Below are positions 51,894 to 60,945 of a DNA stretch of 64,000 nucleotides, piece after piece. Position numbers and translations under genes: made by a program. The notes beneath the pieces were generated by a model. It was not told the DNA's origin and ran no database searches. It saw nothing but the letters and a program-made list of their open reading frames with translations. The DNA comes from Planctomycetota bacterium (GTDB lineage Bacteria > Planctomycetota > Planctomycetia > Pirellulales > UBA1268). Position 1 is the first letter of the stretch, and every line of letters begins with the position of its first letter. The DNA is taken from assembly GCA_003669585.1 (NCBI GenBank), contig QWOQ01000005.1:900502-964501 (forward strand). The letters run 5' to 3'.

Positions 51894-53705
51894 ATGAGTA
51901 TCGCCAGCCCTCAAAGGCCACACAGCCACATCCTCGAAGCCACACACGTAAGACATTCAAAGTCTTCCCGTCCGGTGCTTGAATTTCTTTCTCATTACGT
52001 CTTTTCAAAAGACCATAAGGTCATCGGATTGCAGTTTCTTTTTTCGACTCTGCTCTGGTTTTTGATCGGCGGGCTCCTGGCTCTTGCCGTGAGATGGCAG
52101 GTCGCTTGGCCGTGGTCAGACGTGCCTGTACTCGGAAAACTTTTTGAGCAGCAGGGCGGACAGATGGCACCCGAATTTTACACAATGCTCTTTACGATGC
52201 ACGCCACCGTCATGATCTTTCTGGTAATCATTCCCATTCTGGCAGGAGCTTTTGGAAACTTTCTGATTCCACTCATGATCGGGGCCGATGACATGGCCTT
52301 TCCAACGCTCAACATGCTCAGCTACTGGTTTATGTGGCCCGCCTTCATCGCCTTTGGTTCAAGCTTTTTTGTCGAGGGTGGTGCTGCTTCGAGCGGATGG
52401 ACGAGCTATCCCACGCTTTCTACGAATGTTGCCGCATCGCCGGGCAGTGGCATGGGACAAACCCTCTGGCTGCTAGGACTCACATTTGTCGGAGTGTCAT
52501 CGATGCTCGGCAGCGTTAACTACATGACAACCATTATTCTGATGCGTGCTCCCGGAATGACGATGTTTCGTCTTCCGATGACTATCTGGGCAATGTTTAT
52601 CACGGCCATTCTCCAGGCATTCGCGCTCCCTGTGCTGACAGCCGCAGGTTTCATGCAACTCGCGGATCGCTTAATTGGAACCGGTTTCTTTTCACCAGAA
52701 GGCAACATCGTCAATAACACACTTACCTCTACTGGTGGAGGACAGCCGCTCCTGTGGCAGCATCTCTTCTGGTTCTACAGTCATCCAGCGGTTTACATCA
52801 TGACCTTGCCGGCGATGGGAATGGTTTCTGACATTCTCACTTGCTTTTCTCGTAAACCACTTTTCGGCTACCGACCAATGGTCTATTCGATGGCCGGCAT
52901 TTCAGGCCTCGGTTTTATTGTCTGGGGCCATCACATGTTCATTTCGGGAATGAATCCCGCATTAGGCACTACGTTTATGGTGTCGACGATGCTGATTGCG
53001 CTTCCGAGTGCCGTGAAAACATTTAATTGGCTCGGCACGATGTGGGGAGGAAAACTTCAGTTCACAACTCCGATGCTTTTCGCGATCTCTTTCGTTTCGA
53101 TGTTCATTATCGGAGGACTCTCTGGAATTTTTATGGCGGCCACTCCTGTCGATATTTTTATTCACGACACCTACTTTATTGTGGCCCATTTTCACTACGT
53201 TCTCTTTGCCAGCACCGCCATGTGCGTCTGGGGAGCGATCTACTTCTGGTTTCCGAAGATGTTTGGCCGAACGATGAACGAATTCTGGGGAAAGGTGCAT
53301 TTCTTTCTCACTTTCATCTTTTTGAATGGAACATTTTTCACGATGCACATCCTTGGAGCAGTCGGTTTTCCGCGACGTCTGGCCGATGCTTATCACTATG
53401 AGACATTTCATCACCTGCAACCTCTGAACGCGTTTATGACGTGGTGTGCGATTGGCATGGTGGCATGTCAGATTATTTTTGCGATCAATTTTTTCTGGAG
53501 CATCTTTTTTGGTCCCGTGGCTGGCAGAAATCCCTGGAATGCCAACGGACTGGAATGGACAACCCCAAGTCCACCGGGCCACGGAAATTTTGACTTTCAA
53601 CCAATCGTGCATCGCGGTCCTTACGAGTATTCGGTTCCCGGTTGCGAGAAAGATTTTTTGATGCAAACCGATCCTCCCCGCGTGTTGCCGGCGGTGACTC
53701 ACTAA
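51894..53705 (+). CDS. coxA: Cytochrome c oxidase subunit I, A2 type
   Basis: The catalytic subunit with low-spin haem and the haem-copper centre. Twelve helices are apparent. Ligands: H103 (low-spin haem), the CuB histidine and crosslinked tyrosine in YSHPAVY (Y295, S296, H297, Y301), HH in WGHHMF, and the haem histidines in HDTYFIVAHFHYVLF. The YS pair instead of the glutamate of HPEVY places it in the A2 family, as in Rhodothermus and Thermus caa3 oxidases. ATG 51894 follows AGGAGA. Confidence 0.97.
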   Translation: MSIASPQRPHSHILEATHVRHSKSSRPVLEFLSHYVFSKDHKVIGLQFLFSTLLWFLIGGLLALAVRWQVAWPWSDVPVLGKLFEQQGGQMAPEFYTMLFTMHATVMIFLVIIPILAGAFGNFLIPLMIGADDMAFPTLNMLSYWFMWPAFIAFGSSFFVEGGAASSGWTSYPTLSTNVAASPGSGMGQTLWLLGLTFVGVSSMLGSVNYMTTIILMRAPGMTMFRLPMTIWAMFITAILQAFALPVLTAAGFMQLADRLIGTGFFSPEGNIVNNTLTSTGGGQPLLWQHLFWFYSHPAVYIMTLPAMGMVSDILTCFSRKPLFGYRPMVYSMAGISGLGFIVWGHHMFISGMNPALGTTFMVSTMLIALPSAVKTFNWLGTMWGGKLQFTTPMLFAISFVSMFIIGGLSGIFMAATPVDIFIHDTYFIVAHFHYVLFASTAMCVWGAIYFWFPKMFGRTMNEFWGKVHFFLTFIFLNGTFFTMHILGAVGFPRRLADAYHYETFHHLQPLNAFMTWCAIGMVACQIIFAINFFWSIFFGPVAGRNPWNANGLEWTTPSPPGHGNFDFQPIVHRGPYEYSVPGCEKDFLMQTDPPRVLPAVTH

Positions 53706-53742
53706 CCTTTAAGCACATGCTCGGAGCGAGTGGATACTTTCG

Positions 53743-54810
53743 ATGAACATTTTGCAGCCCTGCCGTCGCTCGTTTTGGCCTCACTTCATTGCTTGTGTAC
53801 TTGTTGCCGTGACGGCGGTCCTGCTCTCCTTTGGAGCTCTGGTCACCACGTTCGATGCCGCCATGGCCGTTCCAGACTGGCCAAATACGTATGGCCACAA
53901 CATGTTTCTGTATCCGCTTGCTGATTGGCTCTGGGGACCATGGGATCTTTTTCTCGAACATGGACACCGATTGCTCGGTGCGACCGCCGGAATGGTTACT
54001 TTAGCGCTCTTTGCGGCGGCGTGGTGGTGGCAAGAACGTGGTATCGTTCGGGCGCTGTGTGCTGCAGCTTTGGTGCTCGTCGTTGTACAGGGGATCTTAG
54101 GCGGAGCACGCGTGCTGCTGGATGATCGAACGATTGCCAAGGTTCATGCTTGCACAGGCCCGCTCTTTTTTTCGATCGCAATTGCAATCGCCACGCTGAC
54201 AAGCCGCCTCGGTACGATCGTGCAAAAAACCATCCGGAAAGTCGCCAATCAAACTTCTTTCAAGGAGCCTTCGTCGCTGCCGGCGGTCAGCTCAGTCGCG
54301 CTTTTGTCGGCAGCTTATTTACAACTTGTGGCCGGCGCGCAGCTTCGACATTTGGATGCTTCCATTGAACCGGCCTCGTTTCGGTGGATGGTGTTCTTGC
54401 ATCTGTTTGGTGCGGCGGTTGTAACACTCCTTGCAATCCTGACTGCGGCAAGCAGTTGGTCGAGACGTTTTATTCCCTCTGATCGGTTGCTTCGTGAAGA
54501 CACTTCTTCAGAACTCGCCCTCTGCATCTGGTCGACATGTATCGTTGGGCTCGTGATTGTTCAAGGAATGCTCGGCGCGGGAGCATGGGTTGTGAGCTGG
54601 GGGGTGCCGACCGGATTCTTTTTCGAATGGATGCAGTGGAATCTCACGGAAGCCACGGTGGCCAGAAGTCCAACAGGTGCTGCTGTTGTTACCGCACACG
54701 TAGTCATTGGCATGATGATTCTCGGTGCAAGCGTTGTCATGGCGATTCTTGCCGGCACGCGTGCGGGCTGGTGTCGCACGGATGATCGACCAGAGGAGGC
54801 CGTGGCATGA
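53743..54810 (+). CDS. ctaA: Haem A synthase
   Basis: CtaA oxidises the methyl group of haem O to make haem A. The 355-residue protein has eight helices in two repeated four-helix halves. The conserved histidines appear at LFLEHGHRLLGATAG, KVHACTGPLFF, LRHLDASIEPASFRW, FLHLFGAAVV and AHVVIGMMILG. The motif VPDWPNTYGHNMFLYPL after helix 1 is typical. It overlaps ctaB by four bases. Confidence 0.93.
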   Translation: MNILQPCRRSFWPHFIACVLVAVTAVLLSFGALVTTFDAAMAVPDWPNTYGHNMFLYPLADWLWGPWDLFLEHGHRLLGATAGMVTLALFAAAWWWQERGIVRALCAAALVLVVVQGILGGARVLLDDRTIAKVHACTGPLFFSIAIAIATLTSRLGTIVQKTIRKVANQTSFKEPSSLPAVSSVALLSAAYLQLVAGAQLRHLDASIEPASFRWMVFLHLFGAAVVTLLAILTAASSWSRRFIPSDRLLREDTSSELALCIWSTCIVGLVIVQGMLGAGAWVVSWGVPTGFFFEWMQWNLTEATVARSPTGAAVVTAHVVIGMMILGASVVMAILAGTRAGWCRTDDRPEEAVA

Positions 54811-55787
54811 ATTCTCTGGAGCATGTTCACCCGGGCATCGATTCGAGAGAGTCTGTTCGCGCTTCTGCGATTCTCGCAGAAGCGCGCACCTTTTCGCTTG
54901 CTGGCGATCTTGCAATGCTGACTCGCCCAAAAATTACACTCATGGTGCTTGCCACGGTTGCAACGACGATCTGGCTCACCGCTGGAAATACATTTGATTC
55001 AACCAACATGATGTGGCTGCTTGTGGGCACGGCCCTGGTCGCCGCAAGTTCCAGCATTGTCAATCAGATTCTGGAACGCGCAAGCGACCGCCTCATGCCA
55101 CGAACGGCACAGCGACCTCTTGCAGCTGGCAGAATGTCGATGGCGGCTGCTTCAACACTTGCTGCGGTTTCACTCCTCTCAGGCTTGTTCATGATCGTGT
55201 CGGCAGGTGGCTGGTATTCAGCAACTGCCGCATCTCTTACGTGGCTTCTTTATGTCGTTCTCTATACACCTCTTAAGCGAGTTTCTTCCATCAACACTGC
55301 TGTCGGCGCGATTGCCGGAGCACTCCCTGTAGCCATCGGATGGCTCGCTGCCGATGGACCGCAGCGAATAGCCGGAGGCGATTCCTCGGGGGCGCTTGCG
55401 GTTGCAGCATTGGCAACGGTTCTCTACCTCTGGCAGTTTCCGCACTTTATGGCGATCGCATGGCTCTATCGACACCAGTACGCATCTGCGGGGCTTCGAA
55501 TGCTGGTCGTCGAAGACCCCAGTGGAATTCGCGCCGCAGGACAGTCACTTTCGGCAGCGATTGCCATGGTTCCAGCGAGCCTCATCCTCGCAGTGCCGTC
55601 GGAAAGTTTACGGCTTTTTGCAACAGCCGTTATTGCCTCGGCAGCCTATCTGGCAGCTGCCATTCGATTCGCGGTCCGGCGAGATGACGCCTCTGCAAGA
55701 ACTCTGCTTCTGACATCGCTTGGGGTCTTGCTCGCATTGCTCTTGGCCGCAATGCTTTTTGGATCGCCACATCCCTTTCTCGGATAA
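54807..55787 (+). CDS. ctaB: Protohaem IX farnesyltransferase
   Basis: CtaB/CyoE adds a farnesyl group to haem B to make haem O. The 326-residue UbiA-family protein has nine helices and the allylic diphosphate site: ILERASDRLMPRTAQRPLAA (the family has NxxxDxxxDxxMxRTxxRPL) and later WQFPHFMAIAWLYRHQYASA. In the first motif the usual aspartates are partly replaced (N-Q-I-L-E-R-A-S-D). ATG 54807 lies in the ctaA stop overlap. Confidence 0.92.
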   Translation: MNSLEHVHPGIDSRESVRASAILAEARTFSLAGDLAMLTRPKITLMVLATVATTIWLTAGNTFDSTNMMWLLVGTALVAASSSIVNQILERASDRLMPRTAQRPLAAGRMSMAAASTLAAVSLLSGLFMIVSAGGWYSATAASLTWLLYVVLYTPLKRVSSINTAVGAIAGALPVAIGWLAADGPQRIAGGDSSGALAVAALATVLYLWQFPHFMAIAWLYRHQYASAGLRMLVVEDPSGIRAAGQSLSAAIAMVPASLILAVPSESLRLFATAVIASAAYLAAAIRFAVRRDDASARTLLLTSLGVLLALLLAAMLFGSPHPFLG

Positions 55788-55892
55788 GCTCTCATTTTTA
55801 GATTTTACATTTTTGCACACTGACACTTTTTTGCCCCACACGTTTTTTCAAAATCTTTCCCTACGAAACCAGTCTGTTTCACAAAAAACTTT

Positions 55893-56879
55893 ATGAACGC
55901 ATCAACAACTTTGACAGGCTCTGGTCATGGCATTTCCTCGCACGACGATTCGCATGGAGACAATGGGAATGATCCATCTGGCCATTCTTCTCACGGACTC
56001 GTACTGCAATATCAACCCGGGCTTCCGCTGTCTCGCGGCAAGCTGATCATTTGGCTTTTTCTTTCGACCGAAATTATGTTCTTCGCGGCCCTGTTAGGAA
56101 GCTACGTCGTGCTGCGATTTGGAGCACTCGTCTGGCCGAAACCGCATCATGTGCATTTGAGCGAACCGATCGGTGCCTTCAATACGTTTGTTCTCATTTG
56201 TTCAAGCGTGACGATTGTTCTTTCGCTTGAAGCTGCAAAAGGCAATCGTGCGTCACGAGCAAAATTATGGATGCTGGCAACACTGCTTCTGGGTTCTCTC
56301 TTTCTGGGGGTCAAGGGTTACGAATACTCAGCAAAATTTTCTCATGGAATCTATCCATGGTCACCCCGCAGTCGAGTTTTTGAAAAACCTGATTTGTACT
56401 ACGGCTCGGCAGTTCGCGCGAGGCTCGGAGAACCAGAGATCATCGAACGGCTCAAAAAGCTTGACGAGACTCCGGAAAATCAACTCACGACCGAACAACT
56501 GCGTGCGCGAACAAGTCTCTCGCAGGTGCGAAAAATTGTTCTGAATACCGACCAGCAACCGTTTGATCTCGCCGTGGTTGCCGACCAAATCATGCCTCTG
56601 GCAACCGAAACAGGTCATGGCGAAAGTGGTCTCAACGACACCTTCACTTGGCTTCAATTGCCAGCGGTCATTCCTGGCGGAACGATGTGGGCAAGCACCT
56701 ATTTTCTATTGACCGGGTTTCATGCTGTTCACGTTGTAGTTGGTCTGATTGTATTCGTGATTCTTCTTACCATGACGCTTGGACCAAAGCGGGCCGGCAC
56801 CATCGAGGCCGCGGGCCTCTACTGGCACTTTGTAGATCTTGTATGGATATTTCTTTTTCCGCTTCTCTATCTATTTTGA
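55893..56879 (+). CDS. coxC: Cytochrome c oxidase subunit III with inserted loop
   Basis: A 328-residue membrane subunit. Helices 1-3 are at about residues 50-75, 88-108 and 128-148 ([40 protein letters not shown]), and the last ones at 262-285 and 305-328 ([38 protein letters not shown]). Between them residues 155-248 are a hydrophilic insertion with a helical, charged middle, absent from ordinary subunit III. The N-terminal 35 residues are histidine- and serine-rich. No good ribosome binding site is visible upstream. Confidence 0.9.
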   Translation: MNASTTLTGSGHGISSHDDSHGDNGNDPSGHSSHGLVLQYQPGLPLSRGKLIIWLFLSTEIMFFAALLGSYVVLRFGALVWPKPHHVHLSEPIGAFNTFVLICSSVTIVLSLEAAKGNRASRAKLWMLATLLLGSLFLGVKGYEYSAKFSHGIYPWSPRSRVFEKPDLYYGSAVRARLGEPEIIERLKKLDETPENQLTTEQLRARTSLSQVRKIVLNTDQQPFDLAVVADQIMPLATETGHGESGLNDTFTWLQLPAVIPGGTMWASTYFLLTGFHAVHVVVGLIVFVILLTMTLGPKRAGTIEAAGLYWHFVDLVWIFLFPLLYLF

Positions 56880-56945
56880 TTCCTTTTCATTGTTTCGAAC
56901 TCGTTTCGCATCTTTTTCCACAAAATGCTTTGACAGGATTTCTCA

Positions 56946-57473
56946 ATGCAAACACACGATGAAACTTCTCGTGCTTCGACTTCAGAAGACTCGCAAGGAC
57001 ATGGCCCTTTCACTTCTTCAAGTGGTCAACCCGTTCATGCAAAGCATTCTGAAGACAATTCCCCTGCGCACAGTGAAGAGCACCAGCACGGCGGAATAGC
57101 CAAGTACATGCTCGTCTTCTTTGCGCTTTGCATTCTTACCACCATGTCCTTTTTCACCTATTCTCCCTACTGGCCTTGGCGAGATCAGCCACATGTCGGT
57201 TGGATTTTTATGATCGCGGTATCCTGCACCAAGGCTCTGCTGGTGGTTTTATTTTTCATGCATGTGCGTTGGGAAGCAAACTGGAAGTACGTGCTCACAA
57301 TTCCCGCTGCGATGATGGCCGTGTTTCTTGCAATTATGCTGATTCCTGACATCGGTCTTCGCAGTCGAATGGTTTCGCAGGAACGCCTGCTACACATGGC
57401 AAGACCATCCGACGAACGTCTGCTCGAAAAGGCTCATGCCCAACGCGAAGAGCATCCAACCACCGCCCATTGA
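56946..57473 (+). CDS. coxD: Cytochrome c oxidase subunit IV
   Basis: A 175-residue small subunit with three helices (about residues 55-73, 84-105 and 113-135), matching CtaF/COX4 of caa3-type oxidases: YMLVFFALCILTTMSFFTYS, VGWIFMIAVSCTKALLVVLF, FMHVRWE. The first 50 residues are polar and histidine-rich and the last 35 are polar as well. AGGA lies seven bases before ATG 56946. Confidence 0.87.
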   Translation: MQTHDETSRASTSEDSQGHGPFTSSSGQPVHAKHSEDNSPAHSEEHQHGGIAKYMLVFFALCILTTMSFFTYSPYWPWRDQPHVGWIFMIAVSCTKALLVVLFFMHVRWEANWKYVLTIPAAMMAVFLAIMLIPDIGLRSRMVSQERLLHMARPSDERLLEKAHAQREEHPTTAH

Positions 57474-57548
57474 GCAAAAATCTGTTCTTGATGCGTCACC
57501 ATTCTTTTTGCTGTACCGCTACCTGATACGACGACGGGAGTTTTTGAG

Positions 57549-58508
57549 GTGCCAAGCGCCATCGATATTCGCGATGTGTCGCATTCGTTTGCCTCGCGAC
57601 GAGCGCTTTACAACGTATCGGTCGAGATCCAACCCGGGGAACGATTTGCATTTGTCGGACCCAATGGTTCTGGAAAAACGACTCTTTTCCGTCTGATTTC
57701 AACGCTCTTTCCACTGTCGGCCGGTGAGATTGACATTTGTGGAGATTCCGTTGCAGCCACGCCTTCCCTCGTGCGGCAACATCTTGGTGTGGTGTTCCAG
57801 TCACCGTGTCTCGATCGATTTCTTACCGTGCGAGAAAATATTGAACTGGAAGGAAGTCTCTTTGGCTTGTCAGGTGCCACGTGTCGATCGCAAACGGCTC
57901 TTCTTGCAGATCGATTTGGATTTACCGACCGACTGTCGGACCTTGCGGCAAAACTCTCTGGTGGAATGCGACGTCGAGTTGAAATCGCCAAAACGCTGCT
58001 TCACTCCCCTGAAGTGATTCTCTTGGACGAGCCAACTGGTCCGCTCGATCCATCCGCTCGAAGAGCATTGTGGGAACTTCTCGATTGCGTACGCCGGCAA
58101 GACGGCGTAACGGTTGTCTTTACAACACATCTCTTGGAAGAAGCCGAGCAAGCCGATCGAGTTGCCATTCTAGATGAAGGACGACTCATCGCATGCGATT
58201 CTCCAGCTGCACTGCGATCTTCCCTCGGCAGCGATATTTTGTCGGTTCGTCCACTGGATGTTGCCGCCGCAACACAGTCGCTGCACGAAGCGTTCGGCAT
58301 TCTGCCACAGTCTGTTGATGGCTCTCTTCGAGTGACTCTCAGTGCTGATCGCAATGCTTTGGCTCGGTATATGCAAAAGCCACATCCGGAAGTTGCATCC
58401 TTGTCCGTCGCCTCACCAACCCTTGAAGATGTTTTTCTCGATCGCACAGGTCGATGCTTTACACCGGTCGAACCATTGGTGAAGGGGGCTTCTCATGGGC
58501 ACCGCTAG
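57549..58508 (+). CDS. ABC transporter ATP-binding protein
   Basis: A 319-residue ATPase with Walker A GPNGSGKTTLF, Q-loop VVFQSPCLDRFLTVREN, signature LSGGMRRRVEIAK, Walker B VILLDEPTGPLDP and switch TTHLLEEAEQ. The C-terminal 90 residues are the extension seen in DrrA/NatA-type exporters. GTG 57549 follows GGGAG by eight bases. It forms a two-gene transporter with the permease that overlaps it by 14 bases. The position between oxidase subunit and SCO genes suggests export related to haem or copper handling, but no substrate is proven. Confidence 0.93.
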   Translation: MPSAIDIRDVSHSFASRRALYNVSVEIQPGERFAFVGPNGSGKTTLFRLISTLFPLSAGEIDICGDSVAATPSLVRQHLGVVFQSPCLDRFLTVRENIELEGSLFGLSGATCRSQTALLADRFGFTDRLSDLAAKLSGGMRRRVEIAKTLLHSPEVILLDEPTGPLDPSARRALWELLDCVRRQDGVTVVFTTHLLEEAEQADRVAILDEGRLIACDSPAALRSSLGSDILSVRPLDVAAATQSLHEAFGILPQSVDGSLRVTLSADRNALARYMQKPHPEVASLSVASPTLEDVFLDRTGRCFTPVEPLVKGASHGHR

Positions 58509-59349
58509 TCCTTCGACTCGTCTATCATGTGCGACTCATTGCGGGCGCGGAATTCAGGCCGCTGCGGCACTTGCTTGGCGAGAATGGATACGATTTGTCC
58601 GGCAGCGAAATCGTGTGATCGGTGCGGCAGTACAGCCGGTGGTTTTCTGGTTACTGTTTGGTGCAGGACTTGGACCGAGTTTCTCATTGCCGGGTGAGGC
58701 CACCGCCGACGTCAGTTACTTTCAATACTTTTTCCCGGGCACGCTGTTGTTGATTCTGCTTTTCGCAGCCATCTTCACAACCATCTCGATCATCGAGGAC
58801 CGGCGGGAAGGATTTCTACAGTCTGTGCTTGTAGCACCACTGCCTCGCTGGAGCATGGTGGCAGGAAAGCTTCTCGGAGGAACGATGATTGCACTCGTTC
58901 ACGCAATTCCGTTTCTCGTCCTCGGTCTCGTCACGAGCGGAATTTTTATCAGCGTGTTTCAGTTGTTCGCAGTGCTTCTCTGGCTGGGTCTTGTCGGCCT
59001 GCAGATGGTGGCGCTGGGATTCTCGCTGGCGTGGCGTATGTCAAGTGTTCAAGGATTTCATGCGATTATGAATCTGCTTCTGATGCCAATGTGGCTCTTG
59101 AGCGGAGCATTCTTTCCAGTAACGACCGGACCGCTGAGATTCGTAGCGATCATCAATCCACTTTCATACAGCCTGTCGGTGCTTCGACGACTTTTTTATC
59201 TCGACGCGACGCCTGCGATCCGGGATATGATGATTGCGGGGCTTCCCACCATGACGCTCTCCATTTGCGTCACGCTGATCGTTACGTTCCTTGCCTGTGT
59301 GATGGCATGGATTCTTGCCAAGGGCCGCTCCACTGGAGAACAACCATGA
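58495..59349 (+). CDS. ABC transporter permease, ABC-2 type
   Basis: A 284-residue ABC-2 membrane protein with six helices. Typical features are the amphipathic N-terminal RQRNRVIGAAVQPVVFWLLF, EDRREGFLQSVLVAPLPR, and the late PMWLLSGAFFPV motif with LSYSLSVLRRLFY. The gene begins inside the ATPase gene (overlap of 14 bases) and ends in a four-base overlap with the SCO gene, tying the transporter to oxidase assembly genes. Confidence 0.92.
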   Translation: MGTASPSTRLSCATHCGRGIQAAAALAWREWIRFVRQRNRVIGAAVQPVVFWLLFGAGLGPSFSLPGEATADVSYFQYFFPGTLLLILLFAAIFTTISIIEDRREGFLQSVLVAPLPRWSMVAGKLLGGTMIALVHAIPFLVLGLVTSGIFISVFQLFAVLLWLGLVGLQMVALGFSLAWRMSSVQGFHAIMNLLLMPMWLLSGAFFPVTTGPLRFVAIINPLSYSLSVLRRLFYLDATPAIRDMMIAGLPTMTLSICVTLIVTFLACVMAWILAKGRSTGEQP

Positions 59350-60059
59350 CACTCATGAACCTCTTGAAGGTACGCAATAAAAAGCATCGTGAGCACGATC
59401 GAAGCTCCGCGTGTCTGTTTGTCTTTGCGGTATTTTTCGGAATCGTTCTATCGACAGGCGGATGTGAAAGGGGCATTCGTGAAGGCTCTTCTTTACACTC
59501 AAGTCGCTCCGAGAAAGAAGTACTTCCAGCGCCTGAACGCGTAACACCCACGGTTCCTGCAGATCACTTTCAACTCACGCAAACCGATGGCGGCACGTTT
59601 GATTCATCAAGTCTTCTCGGGAAGGTCTGGATGGGAAGTATTTTTTTTGCCAACTGCCCCGGCACCTGCTTTCGTGAAAATCAGGCCGTTGCTGAAATCC
59701 TACGGGAGTTGAATTCTCCGGACTTTATCGCCGTCAGCATCACGTGTGATCCCGATAACGACACGCCGGAAGTTCTTGGTCGATATGCAGACCGATTCGA
59801 GGCAAATCCAGAGAATTGGAAATTTCTTACCGGCCCAATCGAACAGATTCGCTCGATTGCCAATACGATACTTTTTCTTCCTGCCGAAGTGGGAGTTCAC
59901 TCAGAGCGAGGTGTGGTGTTTGACCGGCAGGGGCGCCTGCGTGGCAGCTATCACCTGCTGCAAGCCGACCGCGTTGCTGCAATGAAAAAACTGATCGCCG
60001 AACTACTGGCAGAACCCGCCGTGGCGCAGACGCCTCTCACGAAGGAACCCGCTCCATGA
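59346..60059 (+). CDS. SCO1/SenC-type copper chaperone lipoprotein
   Basis: SCO proteins deliver or reduce copper for the CuA centre. The 237-residue protein has an N-terminal helix ending in LSTGGCER, a lipobox. The thioredoxin fold carries the copper pair in FFANCPGTCFRE (CxxxC) and a conserved histidine in GVHSERGVVFDRQG. ATG 59346 overlaps the permease stop; the open frame upstream is a shadow. It overlaps the DUF420 gene by four bases. Confidence 0.92.
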   Translation: MTLMNLLKVRNKKHREHDRSSACLFVFAVFFGIVLSTGGCERGIREGSSLHSSRSEKEVLPAPERVTPTVPADHFQLTQTDGGTFDSSSLLGKVWMGSIFFANCPGTCFRENQAVAEILRELNSPDFIAVSITCDPDNDTPEVLGRYADRFEANPENWKFLTGPIEQIRSIANTILFLPAEVGVHSERGVVFDRQGRLRGSYHLLQADRVAAMKKLIAELLAEPAVAQTPLTKEPAP

Positions 60060-60541
60060 CAACGCCACTTTTTCTTCACATTATTCTGATTCCGCTCATG
60101 ATTTCCACAACGACCATTCATCCTCTTGCCACGCTCAACGCAGTGTTAAACACACTTGCAACAATTCTTCTTCTCGCAGGCTGGGGGTTTATTCGTGCAG
60201 GACAATGGAAAGCTCATCGAGCGGCAATGATTGCGGCGTTTTTTGTTTCGACTCTCTTTCTCGTCTCGTATCTGACGTACCACTTTCTTGTAGGTCACGT
60301 CTCGTTTGGAGGAGAGAATCCAACCGTTCGAATGATCTACCTTGCAATTCTACTGACACACATTTTGCTGGCAGTGCTTGTGCCGTTTTTGGCAATTGCA
60401 ATGTTTGTTTTGGCAATTCGAAAACGATGGAGTGCCCATCGTCGACTTGGAAAAATCGCTGTTCCAATCTGGCTCTACGTCTCGATCACTGGAGTCATTA
60501 TTTATCTCTTGCTCTACCACGTCTACCCACAGACAGGCTGA
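60056..60541 (+). CDS. DUF420 membrane protein of the oxidase operon
   Basis: A 161-residue protein with four helices and the full DUF420 pattern: PLATLNAVLNTLATILLLAG, the histidine in KAHRAAMIAAFFVSTLFLVS, YLTYHFLVGHVSFGGE, LAILLTHILLAVLVPFLAIA, HRRLGKIAVPIWLYVSITGV and IYLLLYH. The family is encoded beside cytochrome oxidase genes in Bacillus (CtaM/YozB type) and others and is thought to help oxidase assembly. It overlaps the SCO stop by four bases. Confidence 0.9.
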   Translation: MTTPLFLHIILIPLMISTTTIHPLATLNAVLNTLATILLLAGWGFIRAGQWKAHRAAMIAAFFVSTLFLVSYLTYHFLVGHVSFGGENPTVRMIYLAILLTHILLAVLVPFLAIAMFVLAIRKRWSAHRRLGKIAVPIWLYVSITGVIIYLLLYHVYPQTG

Positions 60542-60636
60542 CAAACTACAGTAAGAGGGTTGAGTGGTTGATGTTTTTACTTTTTGTATATTCTGCTTTG
60601 CAGTGTTGCGGTGACCCTCATCGAGTGGAGTTGAAG

Positions 60637-60945
60637 ATGCGTTCTCTTTTCTCTGTTGATGCTATGCGTTGGCTTCGAATGGCCTGCTTTGCCTGCTTAC
60701 TGGCGTGCATCTGTATCTCTCTTCCATCCCATGCGATTGCGTGCCCAAATTGTAAAGATGCCGTTACCGACAACGATCCATCCGGAAATAACCTTGCGCG
60801 AGGCTACTTTTACAGCATTCTGATCATGCTTGGGATGCCTGCCACGCTTGCCGGATCGTTTGGAATGTATGTGTGGCGTGAAATGCTCAAACAACGCTCT
60901 GTCGCTGCTGAGCAGAACCGGTCCGATTCGTTGCCGTCTGCGTAA
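60637..60945 (+). CDS. Small CxxC membrane protein at the end of the oxidase operon
   Basis: A 102-residue protein. ATG 60637 follows GGAG by six bases and begins a signal sequence (WLRMACFACLLACICISLPS). The mature part starts with ACPNCKDAV, a CxxC pair on the outer side, then a linker with NDPSGNNLARGYFY, one membrane helix (ILIMLGMPATLAGSFGMYVW) and a charged tail. I do not know a named family. Its place after SCO and DUF420 suggests a role in oxidase assembly, such as thiol or copper transfer. Confidence 0.7.
   Translation: MRSLFSVDAMRWLRMACFACLLACICISLPSHAIACPNCKDAVTDNDPSGNNLARGYFYSILIMLGMPATLAGSFGMYVWREMLKQRSVAAEQNRSDSLPSA

Noticed and set aside
59031-59345. N-terminal extension of the SCO frame
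   Set aside because: It runs inside the permease gene; the ATG in the stop overlap starts a proper lipoprotein signal.
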